Source: CAZPRQ01 sp964589415 | GTDB lineage: Bacteria > Patescibacteriota > Doudnabacteria > UBA920 | Length of the DNA stretch: 25,952 nucleotides | Reading direction: 5' to 3' | NCBI GenBank assembly: GCA_964589415.1 | Contig: CAZPRQ010000015.1 | Span: forward strand, 1-25,952 | Shown: piece by piece, positions 20,665-25,952 of the stretch | How positions within the stretch are numbered: the stretch's first letter is position 1 | How the letters are laid out: every line of letters starts with the position of its first letter | Position numbers and translations under genes: made by a program | Notes under the pieces: generated by a model | What the model was told of the DNA's origin: nothing | What the model saw: only the letters and a program-made list of their open reading frames with translations | The model's database searches: none

Positions 20665-20700
20665 AAATGCCCTACCTAGCTTGAGCTAGGTAGGGCATTT
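20665..20700. terminator. 16-bp perfect hairpin, possible bidirectional terminator
   Basis: AAATGCCCTACCTAGC (20665-20680) and its exact reverse complement (20685-20700) flank the loop TTGA. A-rich and T-rich ends make it usable as a terminator on either strand, though no long T-run follows. It lies just after the GIY-YIG pseudogene. Confidence 0.65.
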
Positions 20701-20741
20701 ATTCGCGTATATAAATTTAATTGTTCTAAGTATATCACTCT

Positions 20742-20980
20742 TTAAACCAGATGCTTGCGAGCAAAAGCAAAGCCGGATCCAATTTTGAGATACTTTTCAA
20801 ATGCGATTGCCTTCTTTCCATTCTTAAATACACAATACCAAACCAAGTTAAACGGTGCTTTCGTAGAACTATATTTAGAGGCATGGCTATTGTGATGTTT
20901 GATCCTCTCCTTCAAATCGGTCGTGTAACCGGTATAGTAACTGCCATCTTTTCACTTTGAAGGATATAAACGTAATGCAT
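20742..20980 (-). pseudogene. GIY-YIG endonuclease-like gene with a one-base frameshift
   Basis: The gene starts MHYVYILQSEK, then needs one missing base to continue DGSYYTGYTTDLKERIKHHN...AFEKYLKIGSGFAFARKHLV. The reading gives the GIY-like VYI and YIG-like YTG strands 11-12 residues apart, with the conserved arginine helix (LKERIKHHN) and glutamate (AFEKYL) of small UPF0213/YhbQ-type GIY-YIG nucleases. The break falls at GAAAAGATGG; one extra A there would restore a 79-residue protein. A real frameshift and a sequencing or assembly error at an A run are equally possible. TATAAT ends 11 bp before the ATG with AGGAAC between them. Such short single-domain proteins are common in CPR genomes. 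Confidence 0.85.
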
Positions 20981-21435
20981 GTTCCTATTATAACGCAAAT
21001 GACCTACTTCGCTAAACCTCCTTCGCATAAAGCTACAGATGGTCATGAGCTACGTAGGACACTTCTTCGTGTGTATGCAATTTTACAACTTCCTCGAAAA
21101 CAAATAATTATTTAATCAATCTTGTCTGGATTACAGCCCTACTCCGCCTTCTCCTGCGCTGAAGCTTCGGAAAAACAAGAAGGCTACGAAGGGCACTACT
21201 TCGCTTCTCTTCTTTTTGACCTAATCTAATGACCAATAAAAGCTCGAGAAGAAGTGCCTGCACTACGTAGCTTTAGCGAAGTAGTGGTGGGATGGGCGGG
21301 GATCGAACTCAGCCCATGTGACTAAACCACCAAACAATGAGCGTGAAATATTTTAGAAGGTCTCAAATAAGACCGGATTTTTTAAAGAACTTTGTCCAAC
21401 TATTGATTGAAGGGTGAACGATTTATCTAAACTTA
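20981..21435. other. Repeat-rich strip with tRNA-3'-end-like motif
   Basis: No gene seen. CTACTTCGCTAAA (21004-21016) recurs as its exact reverse complement at 21272-21284, with a further CTACTTCGC at 21196-21204. CTACGTAG words occur at about 21051 and 21263. The tRNA-like motif lies at about 21290-21314. These are signs of recombination-prone or mobile DNA. Confidence 0.6.
21290..21314 (-). other. tRNA 3'-end-like motif, candidate attachment site
   Basis: The minus strand reads TTCGATCCCCGC followed by CCATCCCACCA. This matches the T-loop, T-stem 3' side, acceptor 3' strand, discriminator A and CCA of a tRNA. The 5' T-stem (CTGAG rather than GCGGG) does not pair well, so only the 3' end is present. 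Tyrosine recombinases often integrate at tRNA 3' ends, and one lies about 330 bp away. Confidence 0.35.
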
Positions 21436-21615
21436 TTAACTCTCTTCATTTTTACCTGATAAATCATATTTATCCTTATCTCGTGTAAAGACTTTGTGTA
21501 ACATAGACTTTTCAACCTGAAAAAGCTCGGATAAGCTGCCAAATGAATACATTTTAGGATCAAGTTTTCTTAAAATAACTACAGCCCTGTTACGGACAAT
21601 TTTCTGTGGATACAT
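21436..21615 (-). CDS. Small HTH-like protein, 59 residues, probably leaderless
   Basis: A 59-residue basic protein starting MYPQKIVRNRAVVILRKLDP. Residues 22-45 (MYSFGSLSELFQVEKSMLHK then VFTR) have the helix-turn-helix pattern of homeodomain-like or transposase-type DNA-binding units (SELF-x3-KSMLHKVF). The promoter TTGACA-17-TAACAT (21650-21622) puts the expected transcription start on the ATG at 21615, so the message is probably leaderless. An inverted repeat TATACCC/GGGTATA covers the promoter spacer and start (21615-21640) and is a natural operator. It follows the integrase gene directly, which suggests control of integration or excision, perhaps an excisionase-like role. Confidence 0.65.
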   Translation of the reverse strand: MYPQKIVRNRAVVILRKLDPKMYSFGSLSELFQVEKSMLHKVFTRDKDKYDLSGKNEES

Positions 21616-21640
21616 ATACCCATGTTACCGTAAGGGTATA
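21615..21640 (-). promoter_or_regulatory. Inverted repeat over the HTH-gene promoter
   Basis: TATACCC (21615-21621) and GGGTATA (21634-21640), with an inner TTAC/GTAA pair, overlap the -10 box, spacer and start codon of the 59-residue gene. Candidate autoregulatory operator by position. Confidence 0.4.
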
Positions 21641-21650
21641 CGATTGTCAA
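21622..21650 (-). promoter_or_regulatory. Promoter of the 59-residue HTH-like gene
   Basis: Minus-strand TTGACA (21650-21645), 17-nt spacer, TAACAT (21627-21622). It overlaps the end of the integrase coding region. Confidence 0.7.
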
Positions 21651-22834
21651 GTCGAAATTTCCACCCGTTTCTTGACGGTTTGCGCCTGTTCTGCCCGCTT
21701 TGCAGCGTTTTTCAAATTCATATAACAATTACAGCAATACCCTTTAGCGGCATGTTTATTTTCAGTTAGGCCACAATTCAAGCATTTCTCATGGTTTTGA
21801 GACCATTTTACAACACCTATTGTTCCTACATCGGCAGCTGCATTGTACACTAGAGTTCGTTCTTGAACCTGTTTAACTCTTTGGTAATTTTTACCAACAT
21901 AAATCTGCGTGGTTTGTATTTTTTCATGACCAAGGAATACCTGCACATCCTGTATATCAGCTCCATTACTCCACATTCTCGTTCCAGCAGTTTTACGGCC
22001 GATATGAGGCCTGACTGTAGGGATGCCCGTCTTGCGGGCTATTTGCCGGAACACCCTCCTGACATCATCCGGCTGCAATCTTTCAAGAGGGTAGCCATTT
22101 TGGTGCGTTACAAACAATGCTACATGTGCATCTTTTCTAAGATTTAAATATTGTTTAATCCACCACAGCGACCAATCCTGAAATAATACCTTCCGCTCCT
22201 TACTGCCCTTACCGATTATAAAGGCTGACTTGTCCCCCCAATCTATGGAATCCCTATTAAGATTCATTACCTCTGAAATACGCATACCTGTATCTAAAAT
22301 AGTGGTAATAATAGCGCGTAATCTAATGCCTTGTATCGTAGTAGTCGGAATGCAGGCCATTATCTTATCTAGCTCGTTTTCACTCCAAAACTTTACCTCT
22401 GCTTTAGGCTTTGGAGGGAGTTTAATCCTTTGAAAAGGCATGACATCCAAGTGAAGTTCTTCCAAGGCATATTTTAAGACCAATCGCGTGATCATTAGAA
22501 TTTTATGCAAATACCCAATCGATGACCCTCGATCTATGAAATCTTTTTTTAAATTTAGAATATGTTCTATACCGATATCGCTAATGGTGACATCTCCAAA
22601 GTGCTTGGAAATTAATTCCAAACTTTTTGTGTATGTAGATAAAGTTGTTTTTGCAACTGGAGTAGGTCTCCCCACCTGACACCAGTACAGGAACTCCTGG
22701 CCGATTTCGCCGAAGCTCTTTTTTTCTTTTCCCATAGAGAATACCTTCCCTAAGTAGCGGGCAGTAAAACTCTGTGCCTGAGTTTTCCGCAGGTCTTCTG
22801 TTTTAATGACAGTCATGATAGTTTCTTGCGTCAT
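21647..22834 (-). CDS. Tyrosine recombinase/integrase with C-terminal zinc ribbon
   Basis: A 395-residue phage-integrase-family enzyme. The SAM-like core-binding domain covers about 40-145 (FLYWCQVGRPTPV, TLSTYTKSLELISKHFGDV). The catalytic domain (about 148-330) has R185 (TGMRISEVMNL), K209/K212 (GKGSKERKV), H277-x2-R280 (HIGRKTAGT), H303 (LGHEKIQTTQ) and nucleophile Y312 (IYVG). Residues 351-370 add C-x2-C...C-x2-C (CLNCGLTENKHAAKGYCCNC), a zinc ribbon absent from many recombinases. The tail is basic. ATG at 22834 is the first in-frame start; GAACGTTC lies upstream. No phage structural gene is nearby. The downstream HTH-like gene and the tRNA-like motif fit an integrated element. It lacks the integron-type extra helix as far as I can tell. 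Confidence 0.94.
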   Translation of the reverse strand: MTQETIMTVIKTEDLRKTQAQSFTARYLGKVFSMGKEKKSFGEIGQEFLYWCQVGRPTPVAKTTLSTYTKSLELISKHFGDVTISDIGIEHILNLKKDFIDRGSSIGYLHKILMITRLVLKYALEELHLDVMPFQRIKLPPKPKAEVKFWSENELDKIMACIPTTTIQGIRLRAIITTILDTGMRISEVMNLNRDSIDWGDKSAFIIGKGSKERKVLFQDWSLWWIKQYLNLRKDAHVALFVTHQNGYPLERLQPDDVRRVFRQIARKTGIPTVRPHIGRKTAGTRMWSNGADIQDVQVFLGHEKIQTTQIYVGKNYQRVKQVQERTLVYNAAADVGTIGVVKWSQNHEKCLNCGLTENKHAAKGYCCNCYMNLKNAAKRAEQAQTVKKRVEIST

Positions 22835-22904
22835 GTATTTATGGTATACGAACGTTCACTCAAATACAATGACTAAAATTAATTAGGGGTTTTCCATTTT
22901 GACC

Positions 22905-22930
22905 CTTCTTTATCCACAAAGAAGTTTTTT
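22905..22930 (+). terminator. Hairpin followed by T-run on the plus strand
   Basis: CTTCTTT (22905-22911) and AAAGAAG (22918-22924), loop ATCCAC, then six T. No plus-strand gene is known upstream, so its role as a terminator is unclear. Confidence 0.5.
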
Positions 22931-23013
22931 AGTTACAAAATTTTTGCCAAAGATCAGGTAGATTTTAGTTACATGGGTTGAGTTTAATGGGTTAAGTTCC
23001 AATGCACGCATAC

Positions 23014-23075
23014 AAAAAACCCACTTTTTGGGAACTACTCAGCTTGCAGGCTTGATAGTCGGAAAAAGTGGATTT
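23014..23075 (-). ncRNA. Predicted ~60-nt RNA ending in an intrinsic terminator
   Basis: Starting near 23075 from the promoter at 23081-23108, the transcript would fold by pairing CCACTTTTT (23071-23063) with AAAAAGTGG (23029-23021), with an inner ACTA/TAGT pair. It ends in six U at 23019-23014. It carries no start codon with a ribosome-binding site. It is either a free small RNA or the attenuated leader of the integrase gene, 180 bp downstream. Confidence 0.55.
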
Positions 23076-23080
23076 CTCGT

Positions 23081-23108
23081 ATTATAACCAAATCAAAAAA
23101 GAAATCAA
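23081..23108 (-). promoter_or_regulatory. Promoter of the small-RNA/attenuator unit
   Basis: Minus-strand TTGATT (23108-23103), 16-nt spacer, TATAAT (23086-23081), with consensus -10. Confidence 0.7.
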
Positions 23109-23231
23109 CTTACTTGCCTGCAAGCCCCCTTCTATGCTCTGGCTAAAGGGTGCCCATTGAGGGCGCAAGTAGTTATAATCCTATGTAATTGGTCGTATGT
23201 TACCTTGCGGTAAAAAAGATGTCAAATATGC

Positions 23232-24302
23232 TTATTGCCTGTTTATATTGGTAATCAATTTATCTGCAATTACCTCATGACCGGCTTCATTCCAATGGCC
23301 GTCACCCGGGATAAAATACTTTTGAGTAATTTCTTCCACGGGCTTATCTTCAGAAATGAAGTCCGGAAAATAATTAATGAAGTTAATATTTTTTTCTTTG
23401 GCAAATTGTTTCCAAATTTGCACTTGTTTGGAATCCAGGTCTTTGTTCTTAATTTGTGCTGGCCACGGATAAACAGCCACGTGCATTTTTATACCATGCT
23501 GTTGAGTGAGTTGGTAAAGCTGCTCCATATTTCGTAAAGACAATGGTATTCCCGGCTCTCCCCATTTTTTATACATTGCCTCATCAACAGTCCATAGTGA
23601 CCGCTCTTCATAATAGTGAGAAGTCGGAAAATACCTAACAATAGCAGCCCGGCTGTATCGATAGATTATGGAATGCGTCGCAAACCAGCTATCCACCTGC
23701 CTCATGATAGATTCTCGGGTAGGTTTATCCTGGGGCTGAAAAGATTCATAAGTTACATCATCCACAATGTCGGATATGTCAACATAAACATATAACTCAT
23801 TAAAGGACATTTTTTCAACTTCCAGCAAATACTTGGTACGAAGATAGTAGAGCTTTGTACTGAATGAAGAGGCCCCGGCATTTATGATTTCATACGTGTT
23901 AGAATCGACTTTTGCCGAAGCGAGCCCTGTAAAAGTTTTTTCATACGGCATGCCTACACCTTCTGTAAATGAATCTCCCATAATAAGAATTCTTTTCTTA
24001 TTAGTCCGGAGATCTACTTTTCTGTTCGAGCTGTCTTTAAAACCCAAGGAATCCGTATACATTAGGGATTTATTATCCCCCCATGTCACCTTCCCTTTAA
24101 AATTACTTTTTAAGCCATGGTGATAATAATGATGTGGCTCATTGGGATTACCCGGTAAGGTTAATGAACCAATCAATAAATCAGAAACTACCCCAATGAC
24201 TACTATAATACCTAAAATAGTTTTTTTGGGATTTTGTTCAAACCAGGTAAGGCGTCGCGGTAGGGAGTCGGGAGTAATGGGTTGTTCATTAATCGAGGAC
24301 AT
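23232..24302 (-). CDS. Membrane-anchored SGNH/GDSL-type hydrolase
   Basis: A 356-residue protein from ATG at 24302 (MSSINEQPITP), preferred because AAGGAGG lies upstream and the coding start overlaps the carbamoyltransferase stop by 14 bp. The frame extends further but through the other gene. One membrane segment (about 28-46, TILGIIVVIGVVSDLLIGSL) is followed by an outer domain. The catalytic serine is in LIMGDSFTEGVG (S111, block I). AINAGASS-like INAGASSFS gives the oxyanion glycine/asparagine region, and the distal FIPGDGHWNEAGHEVIA holds the Asp-x-His pair (about D334, H336). SGNH enzymes deacylate or acyl-modify polysaccharides and lipids. Coupling to a carbamoyltransferase suggests surface-glycan tailoring. 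Confidence 0.9.
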   Translation of the reverse strand: MSSINEQPITPDSLPRRLTWFEQNPKKTILGIIVVIGVVSDLLIGSLTLPGNPNEPHHYYHHGLKSNFKGKVTWGDNKSLMYTDSLGFKDSSNRKVDLRTNKKRILIMGDSFTEGVGMPYEKTFTGLASAKVDSNTYEIINAGASSFSTKLYYLRTKYLLEVEKMSFNELYVYVDISDIVDDVTYESFQPQDKPTRESIMRQVDSWFATHSIIYRYSRAAIVRYFPTSHYYEERSLWTVDEAMYKKWGEPGIPLSLRNMEQLYQLTQQHGIKMHVAVYPWPAQIKNKDLDSKQVQIWKQFAKEKNINFINYFPDFISEDKPVEEITQKYFIPGDGHWNEAGHEVIADKLITNINRQ

Positions 24303-25952
24303 ATTCCTCCTTCCATTGCTGTTTTTCATTCCAGGCCGGCTGGGACTTCTTGGTAAATATATAATTATTAATGACCAGGCAGTCCATCTCAGTACGCATA
24401 AAACAGCGGTAAGCATCTTCCGGCGTACACACAATTGGCTCACCCCGAACATTAAAACTAGTGTTAACTATTACTCCGTACCCAGTCTCTTTTTTGAAAG
24501 CATTGATTAACTGCCAATAACGGGTATTTGTATCTTTGTTAACAGTTTGCAAACGTGCAGAAAAATCCAAGTGTGTAATGGCAGGAATATCAGAACGTTT
24601 AAAGTAAAGTTTTTCACGAACTGGCAAAGAATGATAATTACCTGGAAGTAAATTTCGTCTTTGCTTTCTTACATCCGCAACCAGGAGCATATACGGACTT
24701 GGTTCCGACAATTCAAAGTATTCTGACTCGTCTTCTTCCAATACCGAAGGGGCAAAAGGGCGAAAGCTTTCACGGTACTTGATTTTCAAGTTCATCCGTT
24801 TCTGCATTGCTTCACTTCTCGCATCCCCGAGTATGCTACGGTTACCCAATGCCCTTGGCCCCCATTCCATCCTGCCCTGAAACCATCCGATAACCTGTTC
24901 TTCTGATAGCTTTTTCGCAACTGTCTCACAAAGGTTTTCAAATGAGTCAAAGTACTCTGCAACGGCTCCATACTTTCGCATCATTCCCGCTACGCTTGTA
25001 TCGGAGTACTCAGGTCCCAGGTAGGAACCCTTCATCGCATCTGGTTTTATAATTAAACGTTCTCCACCATAATAAAGATGATGAACTGCAAGGGCCGCTC
25101 CCAAAGCACCTCCTGCGTCTCCCGCAGCTGGCTGGATCCATACATGTTCAAACATTCCACTCTTTAAGATCTTTGCATTAGAAACGCAATTCAGAGCTAC
25201 ACCGCCAGCCAGACATAAGTTTTTTGATCCTGTCAGGATTGCCGCTGTCTTAGCTAATTTTAAAACTATTTCTTCAGTCACCTGTTGGATAGCCAATGCC
25301 ATGTCGCAATGTTCCTGAAGCAGCTCGCTTTCTGACAAACGTCTCTCCAATCCAAACAAGTCTTTCCATTTGGCATCCTGAGTCATTGTTAAACCGACAG
25401 CATAGTTAAAGTATTGCTGGTTCAAGTGCAGAGAACCATCAGCTTTGACATCTACTAAATGGGCGTAGATGCTTTCTTTAAATTTTTTCACCGCCGCACC
25501 TTCCGGGTTCCCGTATGGGGCTAACCCCATAAGCTTGTATTCTCCGGAGTTTACCTTAAAGCCTAAATAATATGTAAAAGCAGAATATAGCAAACCAAGG
25601 GAGTGAGGAAAAGCAAGTTCACGCAATGGACTAATAGATTTACCTTTACCATAGCTAATGGAAGTAGTTGCCCATTCACCTACACCGTCAAGGGTCAGGA
25701 TTGCAGCTTCAGAAAAAGGTGAAGGATAAAATGCACTAGCGGCGTGAGAAAGATGATGCTCAGAAAACAATAACTTTGTTTTTTTTGTATCGAAAGTGCC
25801 AACTTTTTGAAGTTCTTTCTTTAACAGATCCTTGAGTAAAAGCTTTTCTTTTACCCACACCGGCATGGCCATCAGGAAAGACTTAAGGCCTTTTGGGGCA
25901 AAAGCATAGTACGTTTCCAAAAGCCGTTCAAATTTTAAAAATGGCTTATCGT
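24289..25952 (-). CDS. NodU/CmcH-family carbamoyltransferase, 5' end outside window
   Basis: The frame is open to the window edge, so 554 codons are present and roughly 50-75 N-terminal residues are missing. The start (DKPFLKFERLLETYYAFAPK) is already inside the conserved domain. EHHLSHAASAFYPSPF holds the metal-binding histidines of the Kae1-like N-terminal domain. LTLDGVGEWATTS, SGEYKLMGLAPYG, LCLAGGVALNCVSNAKIL and PAAGDAGGALGAAL are the family's nucleotide-binding segments. The C-terminal carbamoyltransferase domain has GRMEWGPRALGNRSILGDAR and RESFRPFAPSVL. The family moves carbamoyl from carbamoyl phosphate through carbamoyl-AMP to a sugar or antibiotic hydroxyl. Here a cell-surface or capsule sugar is likely given the SGNH gene it overlaps; that is inference. 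Confidence 0.95.
   Translation of the reverse strand, partial: DKPFLKFERLLETYYAFAPKGLKSFLMAMPVWVKEKLLLKDLLKKELQKVGTFDTKKTKLLFSEHHLSHAASAFYPSPFSEAAILTLDGVGEWATTSISYGKGKSISPLRELAFPHSLGLLYSAFTYYLGFKVNSGEYKLMGLAPYGNPEGAAVKKFKESIYAHLVDVKADGSLHLNQQYFNYAVGLTMTQDAKWKDLFGLERRLSESELLQEHCDMALAIQQVTEEIVLKLAKTAAILTGSKNLCLAGGVALNCVSNAKILKSGMFEHVWIQPAAGDAGGALGAALAVHHLYYGGERLIIKPDAMKGSYLGPEYSDTSVAGMMRKYGAVAEYFDSFENLCETVAKKLSEEQVIGWFQGRMEWGPRALGNRSILGDARSEAMQKRMNLKIKYRESFRPFAPSVLEEDESEYFELSEPSPYMLLVADVRKQRRNLLPGNYHSLPVREKLYFKRSDIPAITHLDFSARLQTVNKDTNTRYWQLINAFKKETGYGVIVNTSFNVRGEPIVCTPEDAYRCFMRTEMDCLVINNYIFTKKSQPAWNEKQQWKEEYVLD

Larger units (their letters stand above)
22835..23231. other. Spacer with small-RNA/attenuator unit
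   Basis: No protein gene seen. It contains the promoter-hairpin-terminator unit (23014-23108), a relic resembling the HP2 3' arm (22903-22922, minus), and a plus-strand terminator-like hairpin (22905-22930). GCTTGCAGGC and its reverse complement GCCTGCAAGC flank the promoter about 60-70 bp apart. Confidence 0.6.

Noticed and set aside
20751..20960. 69-residue plus-strand open frame
   Set aside because: It is antisense to the GIY-YIG pseudogene, whose protein similarity is clear.
22850..22857. GAACGTTC before the integrase as a LexA/SOS box
   Set aside because: LexA boxes need a spacer between GAAC and GTTC; an 8-bp palindrome alone is weak evidence.
1..25952. CRISPR array, complete tRNA or rRNA gene
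   Set aside because: No regularly spaced identical repeats of CRISPR type and no intact cloverleaf or rRNA stretch were found; the only tRNA-like match is a 3' fragment.

Overview
The window looks like a piece of a Candidate Phyla Radiation (Patescibacteria-type) genome from a scaffolded metagenome assembly. The grounds are inferential: short spacers, many small proteins of unknown family, a MacAB-like exporter and a lone prepilin, and two 100-N gaps. No rRNA or marker gene allows firmer placement. Every gene I support lies on the minus strand, so the window reads from right to left.

Right end (about 22.8-26.0 kb): a 5'-truncated NodU/CmcH-type carbamoyltransferase overlaps a membrane-anchored SGNH hydrolase, probably for surface-polymer modification. 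Next come a compact promoter-hairpin-U-tract unit (small RNA or leader attenuator), a tyrosine recombinase with a C-terminal zinc ribbon, and a 59-residue HTH-like gene that appears leaderless. Beyond these is a repeat-rich strip with a tRNA-3'-end-like motif (possible att site) and a frameshifted GIY-YIG nuclease gene.

Middle right (17.3-20.6 kb): four orphan genes, each with a strong Shine-Dalgarno. By hand count on sample lines they are richer in GC than the neighbouring operon. Each gene is followed by a copy of a two-hairpin element: a variable GC-rich stem (HP1) directly abutting a conserved stem (HP2) whose 3' arm ends in an invariant TTGTGGATTTGGAAGGG. HP2 stems pair well only on the transcript strand because they use G.U wobbles, which points to an RNA function. 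This cassette-like array is the best candidate here for something undescribed. A 23-bp perfect palindrome and a REP-like palindrome lie at its downstream end.

Middle (11.1-17.3 kb): a compact operon of GrpB-HD fusion, transglutaminase-like/TPR protein, Nudix, endonuclease/exonuclease/phosphatase, HIT, nucleotidyltransferase, VOC, Nudix and GT2 genes. A 100-N gap falsely joins the phosphatase and HIT genes.

Left (1-11 kb): a type IV prepilin; a 447-residue unknown; a small zinc-ribbon gene between two terminators; then an AbrB-led efflux operon (AbrB, MacA-like adaptor, LolD/MacB-type ATPase, two FtsX-fold permeases). Its terminator has the next promoter's -35 box inside its loop. That promoter drives an HTH gene and a one-pass membrane protein. 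The window ends with a lipoprotein-like or anchored unknown and the first residues of a type II NADH dehydrogenase-like flavoprotein. Several spacers carry short degenerate tandem repeats (7, about 8-10, 10-12 and 16 bp). The first N gap is flanked by identical 55-bp sequence and is probably an assembly artefact.
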